64,000 nucleotides of DNA from Oscillospiraceae bacterium (GCA_017415165.1 JAFQIY010000041.1:226051-290050); one strand, 5' to 3'. Positions 8,933 through 17,222 are shown, numbered from the stretch's first letter. Notes: generated by a model from the sequence alone, not told the origin. Numbers and translations are program-made.

Positions 8933-8961
8933 AGTATACTACTTTCGGGGGAAAAGGTCAA
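8933..8961 (-). promoter_or_regulatory. SigA-type promoter of pduL
   Basis: Read on the minus strand: TTGACC (8961-8956), 17-nt spacer, TATACT (8938-8933), 42 bases before the pduL start. Confidence 0.8.
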
Positions 8962-8995
8962 GGGCTGAATTGGAATTTATTTTGAGTGGGTAATT

Positions 8996-9288
8996 TCACT
9001 CATTTTCTGTACCTCCATTAAGTGATATTTTTAAGATATTAATTGTTAAAGTATCATCTTTTAAACCGAAAGACACTTCACCTTTTTCATATTCATAAAT
9101 CAAAAGCAATGTACCTTGAATAGATGGTGTGCCAAGAATACTTACTATTTTATCGTAGTTATCATCGAAAGATAAATTATACAATTTTATATCATTTTTT
9201 TCAATGAATTCGATGGAAATGACATAGAAATAACGTTGTTATCATTATCAAAATCTTCAAACTAATTTTTAATATCTTTTACTGTCAT
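8996..9288 (-). pseudogene. Decayed gene related to the upstream lipoprotein
   Basis: An ATG at 9288 follows GGAGG, which lies inside the last codons of the lipoprotein gene, so a second gene once started here. Reading gives MTVKDIKN and then an in-frame TAG at 9264-9262; the frame continues for about 25 codons and then closes, while the sense continues in another frame from about 9184 as LSFDDNYDKIVSILGTPS down to GGTENE at 8996. IVSILGTPS and the following beta strands echo IVDILGEPN of the lipoprotein. One stop plus one frameshift are needed to restore a protein of about 98 aa. The 62-codon remnant might still be translated, but no SD precedes it. Confidence 0.6.
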
Positions 9289-9289
9289 T

Positions 9290-9961
9290 TTATTTTACCT
9301 CCGTATCGTAAATTATGAAAAAGAGATCAATTTCACCATTATTCTCATCATCAAATGATATGATAATACGTTCATTTTCAGAAAATGCATATTGATAAAT
9401 CGTTCCGTCTTCAGAATTAATTGTATTCGGTTCTCCCAAAATATCAACAATTTCTTCTTGGGAACTTTGATTTGTAATCCCCATTATATTGAACTGCGGT
9501 AACCCTCGGATATTATCCATAAAAAATGCCACTAACGTACTGTTTTCAATTTCATTTTCAGTCAAATTTCCATTAAAACTGATTTGTGCAATGTATTTAT
9601 CGCCAATATATAAATTAACAGTAGTATAATCATAATCAGAAACATATCCTAAATATTCTGTCATAAATGATGTACCTAATTCCGATAAGGTGCATGGAAG
9701 AGTAAAAGTATTATTTTCAATTGATATATTTGATAATAATTCTTCCATTGTCCAATCTGTAATTTCAAATTTAATAGGGTTGTAAGAGTTTTCAGTTTCT
9801 GTCGTCTCAAACGTTTGAGTTTCAGCCTTAACATTCGCTGTCGTTTCACTAACCACCGCCTCACTCAACGGTGCGGTTTGTTCTGTATTGCCATTCTGAC
9901 AAGCCGACAGCGACAGGGTTACTGCGATTGCGGCAAAAATGCTTAAAATTCTGTTTTTCAT
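9290..9961 (-). CDS. Putative lipoprotein
   Basis: 223 aa. Signal peptide with a lipobox LSAC and lipidated C21, then a Thr/Glu-rich spacer (about 22-60) and a globular exported domain. The last third, IVDILGEPN to ISFDDENNGEIDLFF, resembles the short alpha-beta modules of small surface lipoproteins (SmpA/OmlA- or BLIP-like pattern), but I do not recognise a named family. SD AAGGAGG lies six bases before the ATG. It is followed at once by a decayed gene of similar type, so this was a two-gene lipoprotein unit. Confidence 0.82.
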   Translation of the reverse strand: MKNRILSIFAAIAVTLSLSACQNGNTEQTAPLSEAVVSETTANVKAETQTFETTETENSYNPIKFEITDWTMEELLSNISIENNTFTLPCTLSELGTSFMTEYLGYVSDYDYTTVNLYIGDKYIAQISFNGNLTENEIENSTLVAFFMDNIRGLPQFNIMGITNQSSQEEIVDILGEPNTINSEDGTIYQYAFSENERIIISFDDENNGEIDLFFIIYDTEVK

Positions 9962-9996
9962 TTTGTTCCTCCTTGATGTGAAAATTTTCTACATAA

Positions 9997-10025
9997 ATAT
10001 TATCACATTACCGCAATAAAATCAA
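9997..10025 (-). promoter_or_regulatory. Probable SigA-type promoter of the lipoprotein gene
   Basis: Minus strand: TTGATT (10025-10020), 17-nt spacer, TAATAT (10002-9997), 36 bases before the ATG. Confidence 0.6.
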
Positions 10026-10089
10026 TACTTTTTTGAATTTGCGTCTGTTCGTGCCTAAAATGCCTAAAATAAAAATTAACAAAAAAGTA

Positions 10090-10118
10090 TTGGCAAATCT
10101 TTTTCATTGTGCTATACT
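10090..10118 (+). promoter_or_regulatory. SigA-type promoter of fhs
   Basis: TTGGCA (10090-10095), 17-nt spacer, TATACT (10113-10118), 35 bases before the start codon. Confidence 0.85.
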
Positions 10119-10153
10119 TATATTACGAATTTATTTGCAAGGGGGAACCTACA

Positions 10154-11824
10154 ATGCTGACAGACATCGAAATTGCTCAGCAGGCGAAGATGCTGAAAAT
10201 CGGCAGAATCGCTGAAAATCTCGGTATTTCCGAGGACGACATTGAGCCTTATGGTCACTACAAGGCTAAGCTTTCCGAGGAGCTTTTCTCCAAAACTTCC
10301 AGCAATCCCGACGGAAAGTTAATTCTCGTTACTGCTATCAACCCTACTCCTGCAGGCGAGGGCAAGACTACTATTTCCGTTGGTCTTGCTGAATCTATGG
10401 CTAAAATCGGCAAGAATGCTGTACTTGCTCTCCGTGAGCCTTCTCTTGGTCCTGTGTTTGGTATCAAGGGCGGTGCGGCTGGCGGCGGTTACGCTCAGGT
10501 TGTTCCTATGGAGGACATCAACCTGCACTTCACTGGCGATATGCACGCTATCACAGCTGCAAACAACCTTCTCTGCGCACTTCTTGACAACCATATGCAG
10601 CAGGGCAACGCTCTCGGCATTGACCAGCGCCGCATTATGATTGACCGTTGTCTTGATATGAATGACCGTGCGCTCAGAAACATTGTTGTTGGTATGGGCG
10701 GCAAGGTTAACGGTGTTCCTCGTCAGGACAGCTTCCGTATCACAGTTGCTTCCGAGGTTATGGCTATTCTTTGTCTTGCTTCTGACCTGACTGACCTGAA
10801 GGAACGTCTTGGACGTATTCTTGTTGCGTACACCTATGACAATCAGCCTGTTTATGCTCGTGACCTTGGTGCTCACGGTGCTATGACAGCGCTCCTCAAG
10901 GACGCGCTCAAGCCTAACCTTGTTCAGACTCTTGAAAACACACCTGCTATTATGCACGGCGGTCCATTCGCTAACATTGCTCACGGCTGTAACTCTGTAC
11001 GTGCTACAAAGCTTGCTCTCAAGCTTGGCGATTACTGCATTACAGAGGCTGGCTTCGGTGCTGACCTTGGTGCTGAAAAATTCTTTGATATCAAGTGCCG
11101 TTTTGCAGGTCTGAAACCGTCCTGTACAGTTCTTGTTGCAACAATCCGTGCGCTGAAATACAATGGCGGTGTACCAAAGGCTGAGCTTACAACTGAAAAT
11201 GTTGAGGCACTGAAAAAGGGTATCGTAAACCTTAAAACTCACATTGAAAACATCCGCAAGTTCGGTGTTCCTGTTGTGGTTGCAATCAACCGTTTCCACA
11301 CTGACAGCGAGGCTGAAATTGCTTACATCAAGGAATTCTGCGCTGAAATGGGCGTTGAGGTTTCACTTGCTGAAATCTTCGCTAAGGGCGGCGAAGGCGG
11401 TACTGACCTTGCTCAGAAGGTTTGCGATGTTATTGCAAAGGGCGAGGCTGATTTCAAGCCGCTTTACGATGAAAAGCTGCCTATCAAGGAAAAGCTTACA
11501 ACGATTGCAAAGGAAATTTACCGTGCAGACGGTGTAAACTTCACTGCACAGGCTGAAAAGGCAATCAAGGAAATTGAGGCTCTCGGCTTCGAAGAAATTC
11601 CTGTTTGTGTCGCAAAGACACAGTATTCCCTTTCCGATGACGCTACAAAACTCGGCAAGCCTGAGAACTTCGTGATTACCGTTCGTGACGTCAAGCTTTC
11701 CGCTGGTGCAGGCTTTGTTGTTGCTCTCACAGGCGACATTATGGTAATGCCCGGACTTCCTAAGGCTCCTGCCGCACTCAAGATTGACTGCGACAACAAT
11801 GGTAATATTTCGGGACTTTTCTAA
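10154..11824 (+). CDS. fhs: Formate--tetrahydrofolate ligase
   Basis: 556-aa cytoplasmic enzyme making 10-formyl-THF from formate, THF and ATP; entry of formate into one-carbon metabolism, and substrate supply for the MetF/MetH pathway encoded at 21.5-25.5 kb. The nucleotide-binding TPAGEGKTT is at 65-73 and the N-terminus [19 protein letters not shown] is typical; length is that of the family. The start at 10154 is set by AAGGGGGA eight bases upstream; an earlier ATG at 10109 falls inside the promoter. Single gene with own promoter and terminator. Confidence 0.97.
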   Translation: MLTDIEIAQQAKMLKIGRIAENLGISEDDIEPYGHYKAKLSEELFSKTSSNPDGKLILVTAINPTPAGEGKTTISVGLAESMAKIGKNAVLALREPSLGPVFGIKGGAAGGGYAQVVPMEDINLHFTGDMHAITAANNLLCALLDNHMQQGNALGIDQRRIMIDRCLDMNDRALRNIVVGMGGKVNGVPRQDSFRITVASEVMAILCLASDLTDLKERLGRILVAYTYDNQPVYARDLGAHGAMTALLKDALKPNLVQTLENTPAIMHGGPFANIAHGCNSVRATKLALKLGDYCITEAGFGADLGAEKFFDIKCRFAGLKPSCTVLVATIRALKYNGGVPKAELTTENVEALKKGIVNLKTHIENIRKFGVPVVVAINRFHTDSEAEIAYIKEFCAEMGVEVSLAEIFAKGGEGGTDLAQKVCDVIAKGEADFKPLYDEKLPIKEKLTTIAKEIYRADGVNFTAQAEKAIKEIEALGFEEIPVCVAKTQYSLSDDATKLGKPENFVITVRDVKLSAGAGFVVALTGDIMVMPGLPKAPAALKIDCDNNGNISGLF

Positions 11825-11836
11825 GAGATATGAATT

Positions 11837-11868
11837 CAGGGTACTCCGATTGGAGTACCCTGTTTTTA
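11837..11868 (+). terminator. Terminator of fhs
   Basis: CAGGGTACTCC pairs with GGAGTACCCTG around GATT (11837-11862), followed by T5. Confidence 0.92.
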
Positions 11869-11944
11869 TTGATATCTGAAACTTACAACCTGCACCATTC
11901 CAGACGCATTTTCATTTTCTTCAAAACTTACAGCCTGCTTGTCA

Positions 11945-11979
11945 ATAAAAAACGGAACTCACCCAAAGGCAAGTTCCGC
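11945..11979 (-). terminator. Terminator of the zinc-ribbon gene
   Basis: Minus strand: CGGAACT and AGTTCCG (11978-11953) flank a 12-nt loop and are followed by T6. The 76 bases between this and the fhs terminator hold only a short repeated phrase (AAACTTACA-CCTGC twice). Confidence 0.85.
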
Positions 11980-11988
11980 AAAAATCAA

Positions 11989-12267
11989 TTAGTTTTCTTC
12001 CTTCATCTTAGCGAAGCAGTCGCTGCAGTATACAGGACGGTCTTCTCTTGGTCTGAATGGAACCTTAGCTGTGCCGCCGCAGGAAGCACATGTTGCTTCG
12101 AACATTTCTCTTTCAGCCTTAACGCTGTTCTTTCTTGCATCACGGCAAGCCTTACATCTCTGTGGCTCGTTTACAAAGCCCTTTTCTGCATAAAACTCCT
12201 GTTCGCCTGCTGTAAAGGTAAACTCGTTGCCACATTCTTTGCATACTAATGTCTTGTCTTCGTACAT
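11989..12267 (-). CDS. Zinc-ribbon protein
   Basis: 92 aa with eight cysteines arranged as four CxxC pairs (CKEC, CKAC, CASC, CSDC), giving room for two zinc sites, and the C-terminal phrase RPREDRPVYCSDCF common to this clostridial family. It is probably a small nucleic-acid- or protein-binding factor; the precise role is not known. I chose the ATG at 12267 because GAGGGA lies seven bases upstream. It lies downstream of the SigH-like gene with a degenerate tRNA-like sequence between them. Confidence 0.85.
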   Translation of the reverse strand: MYEDKTLVCKECGNEFTFTAGEQEFYAEKGFVNEPQRCKACRDARKNSVKAEREMFEATCASCGGTAKVPFRPREDRPVYCSDCFAKMKEEN

Positions 12268-12289
12268 TTTGATTTCCCTCACTTAAATT

Positions 12290-12362
12290 ATTTTTTAGAC
12301 CTGAGGACGGACTCACACCGACACCTTTGCCTTTACAAACAACGCTCTGGAGTTAAGCTACT
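12290..12362 (-). pseudogene. Degenerate tRNA-like sequence (closest to tRNA-Thr TGT)
   Basis: On the minus strand the cloverleaf order is recognisable: TA-GCTT...GAGC for the D arm, TTGTT/GGCAA around TGTAAA for the anticodon arm, GTCGG-TGTGAGT-CCGTC for the T arm. The pattern G-stem-TGTAA-stem-AGGT fits tRNA-Thr(TGT). But the D loop (AACTCCA) lacks the GG pair, the anticodon loop has six bases, the T loop lacks TTC, one T-stem pair is mismatched, and only about four acceptor pairs form (GGCC with GGTC). No CCA is encoded. Most likely a tRNA relic. Confidence 0.45.
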
Positions 12363-12372
12363 TGGCCATATA

Positions 12373-12996
12373 TTAGTTAATGAGCTTATCCTGCGAGAAC
12401 AGCGTTTTCAGCTTTTTCCTCACACGAAAAACCGCATTATCTACCGTTTTAATCGGAATATTCAGTATCTCAGAAATTTCCTTATAGGAAAGTCCTGCGA
12501 GATACAATCTGAAAATGCTCCACTCCTTTTCAGAAAGAAGCGATGCGATTTCGTTGTATATTCCCTCAATTTTATCCTTTTCAACGCAAATACTTTCGGG
12601 CGTTGAAAGGTCTTCTGCGTCATCCTCAATTATTTCGGAGCAGGCTTCACCAAAATTCTTTTTCATCTTGATAACAGCAGATTTAATTCCGTTTGTCACG
12701 CAGACATCAGCAAAGCTGGAAAACTTTGCGCCGTGCTCTGTATCAAAAGAATTGACAGCATTAATAAATGCAAGAAAGCCTTCCTGTGTCAAATCCTCAG
12801 CATCTGCATACTCGGAGGAAAAAAAGCAGGCTCTTTTTCTCACCAGCCGCAGGTAACGTGAAATCAGCACGGAAACCGCATTTCTGCCGAGTTTATTGTC
12901 ACGCTCATCGCGGTACACCTTCACAAGTTCGTTATCGCTCAATGGGTTAAGCACATTAAAATCGGAGTTATTCATTTCTGAACCCACAAGGCTCAT
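12373..12996 (-). CDS. sigH: Sigma-70 family sigma factor, SigH (Spo0H)-like
   Basis: 207 aa, the size of SigH. Region 2 is seen as EDLTQEGFLAFINAV, and the C-terminal region 4 helix-turn-helix as SYKEISEILNIPIKTVDNA followed by RVRKKL, very close to the SigH region 4 of Bacillus. Region 3 is absent, as in SigH. In spore formers SigH drives transition-phase genes including spo0A and spoIIA; the window also carries spoIIA and spoIIR. The ATG at 12996 has GGTGGGAAG upstream; a second ATG at codon 8 (MNNSDF) is possible. The SigH assignment is by similarity of region 4 and length. Confidence 0.82.
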   Translation of the reverse strand: MSLVGSEMNNSDFNVLNPLSDNELVKVYRDERDNKLGRNAVSVLISRYLRLVRKRACFFSSEYADAEDLTQEGFLAFINAVNSFDTEHGAKFSSFADVCVTNGIKSAVIKMKKNFGEACSEIIEDDAEDLSTPESICVEKDKIEGIYNEIASLLSEKEWSIFRLYLAGLSYKEISEILNIPIKTVDNAVFRVRKKLKTLFSQDKLIN

Positions 12997-13057
12997 TTAC
13001 TTCCCACCAATCTTAACGGACTTAAAAAAGAACGCAATTCCGCACATCATCACTTAC

Positions 13058-13086
13058 ATTGTAACCATATTTCCGAGATTTGTCAA
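13058..13086 (-). promoter_or_regulatory. SigA-type promoter of the SigH-like gene
   Basis: Minus strand: consensus TTGACA (13086-13081), 17-nt spacer, TACAAT (13063-13058), 61 bases before the ATG. The rest of the 243-base gap to the fumarase gene is AT-rich with nothing recognisable. Confidence 0.85.
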
Positions 13087-13239
13087 GGAAATTAAAAAAA
13101 TTATCATTTGTTTTTTTATTTTTTGTGAATAAAATCAATAATTCATCTTAATTTTTAGTGAGTTTAACAACCTTGATAATTACAATAACGTTCAAAATAT
13201 ACATAATGACAAAAAGGACACTTTTCAGTGCCCTTGAAT

Positions 13240-13797
13240 TTATATTTCGCAGTATTCTGCCCTGCCCTCGCTGAAAATATCTCCGCCGCTGCAATCGTTG
13301 CACACGGTTACAGGGAAATTCTCCACATAAAGCTTCTTGACCGACTCACAGCCTAAATCTTCGAAAGCGACTACCTCACAGCTTTTGATACAGCTTGCTG
13401 CAAGCGCCCCTGCACCGCCTATTGCGCAGAAATACACGGCGTTATTGCGTACAACTGCGTCACGGACAGCCTGATTTCTTTCGCCCTTGCCTATCATACC
13501 ACAAAGTCCCTCGTCAAGGAGTCTTGGAGCAAACTTATCCATTCTTCCTGAGGTTGTCGGTCCGCAGGAACCGATTGGCTTTCCTTCAGGCGCAGGAGTT
13601 GGTCCTGCATAATAAATCACGGCATTATTTATATCAATCGGAAGCGGTTTGCCTTCATTCATAAGTGCATCAAAGCGCTTGTGGGCTGCATCACGGGAGG
13701 TATAGACCGTACCTGTCAGAAGAACCTTATCACCTATTTTGAGTTTCGGACAATAATCTCTTAATTCCGAAACGTTGATTTCATAGACCTGTGCCAT
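13240..13797 (-). CDS. Class I fumarate hydratase, beta subunit (Fe-S hydro-lyase)
   Basis: 185 aa, the length of the stand-alone beta subunit of two-subunit class I fumarase or L(+)-tartrate dehydratase. Signatures are YYAGPTPAPEGKPIGSCGPT, SGRMDKFAP and GMIGKGER, then IGGAGALAA. It converts fumarate and malate (or tartrate and oxaloacetate) together with an alpha subunit that carries the 4Fe-4S cluster ligands. No alpha subunit gene lies next to it or anywhere in the window, which is unusual. SD GAAGGAAG precedes the ATG. A long UUCG hairpin lies just upstream. Confidence 0.9.
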   Translation of the reverse strand: MAQVYEINVSELRDYCPKLKIGDKVLLTGTVYTSRDAAHKRFDALMNEGKPLPIDINNAVIYYAGPTPAPEGKPIGSCGPTTSGRMDKFAPRLLDEGLCGMIGKGERNQAVRDAVVRNNAVYFCAIGGAGALAASCIKSCEVVAFEDLGCESVKKLYVENFPVTVCNDCSGGDIFSEGRAEYCEI

Positions 13798-13819
13798 AAA
13801 ATGACTTCCTTCTTCAATA

Positions 13820-13857
13820 TTTTATGCTTAACCGACCGAAGCCGATTAAGCATAAAA
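13820..13857 (-). promoter_or_regulatory. Long UUCG-tetraloop RNA hairpin upstream of the fumarase gene
   Basis: Read as minus-strand RNA, ATGCTTAATCGGC and GTCGGTTAAGCAT pair fully around UUCG, extended by four T-A pairs. Two of the pairs are G-U only on this strand and would be A-C mismatches on the plus strand, so the minus RNA is the structured one. No T run follows the 3' arm, so it is not a standard terminator; it may protect or process the transcript between the DivIVA-like and fumarase genes. Confidence 0.6.
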
Positions 13858-13869
13858 ATACATTTTAAA

Positions 13870-14829
13870 TTACACCTCAGGATTTGCTTCAGCAGCAGCA
13901 GCGAGGTTTTCAAGTTCGCTCATATCGAAACCTGCAAATGCCGGCTTAGCAGCAGGCTTTTCTTCAGCCTTAGGAGCCTCATTAACAACCGGTGTTGGTG
14001 CAGGAGCAGGAGCTGGAGCAGGTGCCGGCTTAGCAGCAGGTGCTGCAGATGCAGGAGCACTGCCCTTCTTCATAGCATTCTGAGCACTGTCAAGCTGGGC
14101 CTTAGCTTCATCGAGTCTGGAAAGGCTCTCGCTGGAGAACATTTCAAGAACTTCCTTGAGCTTGATAACATTTTCATCAATCTCAGCAATTTCATCTTCA
14201 ACCTGCTTTTTAATCTTATCAGCAGCAGCACGCATTTCGGAGCTCTTATCCTCGGCTTCAGAAAGAATCTTGGAAGCCTTTTCGTCCGCATTTTTAACGA
14301 TTGTGGAAGCCTTACCGTTAGCGTCATCAACAACCTGATTAGCAAGCTTCTTAGCATCTTCGTCCATCTTACGGGCATTTTCCTTAGCCTGTGTAACGAT
14401 GGTATTAGCTGTCTTCTGAGCCTCAAGGAATACGTTACTGAGGTCCATAGCACTGCTTTCGCCAGCGCTTGAAGCAGCCTTGTTCTTAGCTTCCTGAAGC
14501 TGTTCTTCAAGTTCAGCATTCTGAGCCTTGAGAGCTTCGATTTCCTTATCCTTGTTAGCAAGGTCATCTTCCATAGTCTTCATCTGAAGCTTGAGGGAAT
14601 CGTTGCTTGTCTGGAGCTCTGTAATCTTAGCCTTATCAGCAGCAAGAAGTTCTTCATACTTTTCACTGTTATCGCCTGCACCGCCTGCACTTTCAAGCAG
14701 AGCCTTCTTTTCATCGAGTTCAGCCTCGAGTGTATAAATCTTGGTATTTAATTCGTCAACATAAGCAAGAACGTCCTTCTTATCAAATCCGCCGAAGCTT
14801 ACCGTTTTGAGGAAACCTGTACCATCCAT
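13870..14829 (-). CDS. DivIVA-like coiled-coil protein
   Basis: 320 aa. The N-terminus (FLKTVSFGGFDKKDVLAYVDEL) has the form of a DivIVA membrane-curvature domain. A long charged coiled coil follows (about 35-240) with an A/Q/E-rich stretch, then a low-complexity Pro-Ala linker of repeated AP units and a short conserved tail (AFAGFDMSELENLA). Such proteins mark poles or septa and recruit division or envelope proteins. The start ATG at 14829 is set by TGGAGGT seven bases upstream; the earlier in-frame ATG has no SD. It has its own promoter. Specific partner unknown. Confidence 0.82.
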   Translation of the reverse strand: MDGTGFLKTVSFGGFDKKDVLAYVDELNTKIYTLEAELDEKKALLESAGGAGDNSEKYEELLAADKAKITELQTSNDSLKLQMKTMEDDLANKDKEIEALKAQNAELEEQLQEAKNKAASSAGESSAMDLSNVFLEAQKTANTIVTQAKENARKMDEDAKKLANQVVDDANGKASTIVKNADEKASKILSEAEDKSSEMRAAADKIKKQVEDEIAEIDENVIKLKEVLEMFSSESLSRLDEAKAQLDSAQNAMKKGSAPASAAPAAKPAPAPAPAPAPTPVVNEAPKAEEKPAAKPAFAGFDMSELENLAAAAEANPEV

Positions 14830-14899
14830 TGTGAATACCTCCAAAAACCAGATAATTTTTTCAGGTGTATTTATCAAAATTACACTTGAACATAGTAGA

Positions 14900-14928
14900 A
14901 TTATATCATATATTCAGAAAATTCACAA
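14900..14928 (-). promoter_or_regulatory. SigA-type promoter of the DivIVA-like gene
   Basis: Minus strand: TTGTGA (14928-14923), 17-nt spacer, TATAAT (14905-14900), 70 bases before the start. Confidence 0.8.
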
Positions 14929-15019
14929 GTAGATTTTAAAAAATTAGTACACAAAAAATAGTTTAATTTTTTAGTGATTTATAATAATTTTATTAACTGG
15001 ATTAACAATTCGATTTAAC

Positions 15020-15655
15020 TTAAAGGTTTTCGTTTTCTGATGTGTACTGCTGTGCTTTAATATAATCTTCAAGTTTTCCGATAAGCTCCAGGATATAAAA
15101 TCTATATTCGTATTTTTCAGGATTGTTAAGCATTTCCATTTCTTCCGCAGAAAACACATCGCTGTAATCTTCAATTTCTCCCGAGGCAACAGGTACGCAA
15201 AGCGGCGGGAACATCACACACCACCAGTTTTTCCCCTGTGCTTCTCCGATTGTTATTCTGAGGGCAGAATACTCTCCCGCTGGCATTGTTACAGAATTGT
15301 ACACACGTTCAGTGAAATACATTTCGGTAACCTCACACTCGACCTGATAATTGCGGTTATTTTCGGCAATAACCTTTTCGGCGGTTGCTTTTATAAAGTC
15401 TATGTTTTCTTCGGCGGCAGCTGCTGATTGCTCTGCATTTTCACAATTCTCAAAAAGATAGGAGCACTCTTCAAGAACAGCGTCACGGACTTTCAGCTTC
15501 AATGACTGGTCCGCTTCACTGTCGGAATTTGCAAGGATATGCAGTCTGAATACGGTATCGGTTATATTTCCGTAATCCTCCGCAAAGCTGCAGAAGCCTG
15601 CACTGAACACAGCTATTATCATTCCAAGAAGCATTGCAAGTTCAAATTTTTTCAT
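15020..15655 (-). CDS. spoIIR: Stage II sporulation protein R
   Basis: 211 aa. In Bacillus SpoIIR is secreted from the forespore under SigF and triggers processing of pro-SigE in the mother cell. The N-terminal hydrophobic segment (about 5-25) is an export signal; the family signature VFRLHILANSDSE followed by LKLKVRDAVL is clear, as is the WWCVMFPPLC motif of the central domain. AGGGA precedes the ATG. It is the direct functional partner of the SigF encoded at 30.4 kb. No SigF promoter could be confidently read upstream. Confidence 0.95.
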   Translation of the reverse strand: MKKFELAMLLGMIIAVFSAGFCSFAEDYGNITDTVFRLHILANSDSEADQSLKLKVRDAVLEECSYLFENCENAEQSAAAAEENIDFIKATAEKVIAENNRNYQVECEVTEMYFTERVYNSVTMPAGEYSALRITIGEAQGKNWWCVMFPPLCVPVASGEIEDYSDVFSAEEMEMLNNPEKYEYRFYILELIGKLEDYIKAQQYTSENENL

Positions 15656-15739
15656 TTATTTTCCCTCTCTTTCAGTAAATGAATTATTGAACAAAAGAGG
15701 AAAAATTATACACCGACAGATAAAAAATGCAAAAAACTC

Positions 15740-15768
15740 TTGACAAACAGCATAAAACGAGATATAAT
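15740..15768 (+). promoter_or_regulatory. Consensus SigA promoter of tRNA-Thr
   Basis: TTGACA (15740-15745), 17-nt spacer, TATAAT (15763-15768): a perfect match to consensus, 21 bases before the tRNA. Confidence 0.93.
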
Positions 15769-15789
15769 AATTAAGCACTTGTGAAGTGT

Positions 15790-15865
15790 GCTATCTTAGC
15801 TCAGTTGGTAGAGCACATCCTTGGTAAGGATGAGGTCGTCGGTTCAAATCCGATAGATAGCTCCA
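15790..15865 (+). tRNA. tRNA-Thr (anticodon GGT)
   Basis: Full cloverleaf: acceptor GCTATCT with AGATAGC, D arm AGCTCAGTTGGTAGAGC, anticodon stem CATCC/GGATG around TTGGTAA (anticodon GGT), T loop TTCAAAT, discriminator T and encoded CCA. It reads ACC and ACU, the codons whose tRNA is the substrate of TrmO encoded at 7.6 kb. Confidence 0.97.
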
Positions 15866-15871
15866 TTTAGA

Positions 15872-15906
15872 AAGCCGTCCCCGAGTCTGCATAGGGGGCG
15901 GTTCTT
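15872..15906 (+). terminator. Terminator-like hairpin after tRNA-Thr
   Basis: GCCGTCCCC pairs with GGGGGCGGT allowing wobble pairs across an 11-nt loop, followed by TCTTCT. Confidence 0.6.
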
Positions 15907-15925
15907 CTATCGGTAATGTTTGTCG

Positions 15926-15947
15926 GACGGGTTTCCCGTCTTTTTTT
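15926..15947 (+). terminator. Strong terminator downstream of tRNA-Thr
   Basis: GACGGG-TTT-CCCGTC (15926-15940) followed by T7. It ends tRNA transcription before the convergent ATPase gene. Confidence 0.88.
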
Positions 15948-15956
15948 ATTTTCACA

Positions 15957-17021
15957 CTAATGTATTACAGCTTTCAATTCGTTTTCAAGGTTTTGAACAA
16001 TGTCATTTACTTTATCAAAGTCAACGTTTTTTATATAGTATGCTTCAAGTCTGTCGTGCTCTGATTTTGCGCTTACAAGTGATAAAACGGCTTCGTCGCA
16101 CAGTTCTCTGACGGCAGTTTCGTTGAACCTGACCCTCATTTTGCGCTGACGTACAATATTCTTATCGTAAAATCGTCTGAAATTCACAGGCTGTTTTTCG
16201 GAAACGTCAAGATTATTAATCGGAGTTGCTGTCAGAAATGCTGTTTTAAGCTCAGGAATAAAAATGTGCTCAAACCTGCTGCCGCTCAGGATTGTAATAA
16301 GGCTTACGCACACATCGTACCCCTTTGAAACGGCGATATCGGTGAAGCTTCGCAGAAACTTTTCTGAGCCGTAATAAAGATTGTCATTAAGCAGATAAAC
16401 CGTATAATCCTCAGGTATATTGGTAAGATATCCTTTCGGAGTCAGCGCTGACAGCTGACGATACATTATTATACCTTCCTCGCACTCCTGTTTTTTCGGG
16501 AGTGTTTTTTTGGCAAGTCTTTCAGTAAATTTCTCCAGTTTTTCTTCATTGAGAGCCAATTTGCCAAGCTGCATCGTATCCTCTGCAACGGCAGAAAGGG
16601 CGGTTACATAGCGGCGGCATATTCCGTGATGATGAAGATAATCGGCGGTTGCAGAAATTATTTCAGGTTTATTTTTTTGCAGGAGCTTTGAATTCCAGCA
16701 TACTCCAAGGTCTACAATCTGCTGGACTGCCCCTGGGAATTCGGGGTCAAAGGTATGGGGGGCGGTACCGTCCACAAGGGCAATTCTGCTTTTTGTGAAA
16801 ACCACTGCATCGACAGAGTCGGGGTCGCTTGAGCAGTAATAAAACTCTTTCTCCGCATCAGGAAAAGCCTTTGCAAGTTTTTTCATAAGCGATGATTTCC
16901 CTGTTCCGGGTCCGCCTTTGATTATGTAGGTATGATAATCCGTATCAAAAACCGTATCTCCGAAACGGGTTTTGAAACCTGTTGGTGATGTTCCTCCAAG
17001 AAAATAACGATGATTTTTCAT
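15957..17021 (-). CDS. P-loop ATPase of the PRK06851 type
   Basis: 354 aa. Walker A is IKGGPGTGKSSLMKKLA (about 34-50). The protein appears to hold two related halves, and the family is found mainly in spore-forming Firmicutes, but its biochemical role is not established. Features include a histidine cluster DYLHHHG and no membrane segment. The ATG at 17021 has GGAG upstream. It stands alone between the tRNA terminator and the divergent LUD gene. The family call rests on recall of the pattern and should be treated as fairly likely. Confidence 0.78.
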   Translation of the reverse strand: MKNHRYFLGGTSPTGFKTRFGDTVFDTDYHTYIIKGGPGTGKSSLMKKLAKAFPDAEKEFYYCSSDPDSVDAVVFTKSRIALVDGTAPHTFDPEFPGAVQQIVDLGVCWNSKLLQKNKPEIISATADYLHHHGICRRYVTALSAVAEDTMQLGKLALNEEKLEKFTERLAKKTLPKKQECEEGIIMYRQLSALTPKGYLTNIPEDYTVYLLNDNLYYGSEKFLRSFTDIAVSKGYDVCVSLITILSGSRFEHIFIPELKTAFLTATPINNLDVSEKQPVNFRRFYDKNIVRQRKMRVRFNETAVRELCDEAVLSLVSAKSEHDRLEAYYIKNVDFDKVNDIVQNLENELKAVIH

Positions 17022-17173
17022 TTAATCAACTCCATTCTTATACTGATTTATAATATGTGTTTCATCTCTTTTTGGTGAAAATAACAAGTTTGTAAAGTTG
17101 GTCACAAAATTTAACAATTTATTTGGATAAAGTGACAAAATTTCATTTTTCTCTTTATTTTTAGAAAATTGTA

Positions 17174-17182
17174 TGATATAAT
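17174..17182 (+). promoter_or_regulatory. Extended -10 promoter of the LUD gene
   Basis: TGA-TATAAT (17174-17182), 41 bases before the start; the -35 region is weak (TTTATT at 17154). Confidence 0.6.
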
Positions 17183-17222
17183 GATGAATAATATTTAAAC
17201 AAGGTAACGGAAGGAAGATTAT

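Noticed and set aside
10319-11299. 326-codon reading frame on the minus strand
   Set aside because: It lies wholly opposite the strongly conserved fhs gene, has no SD, and is explained by codon bias of fhs.
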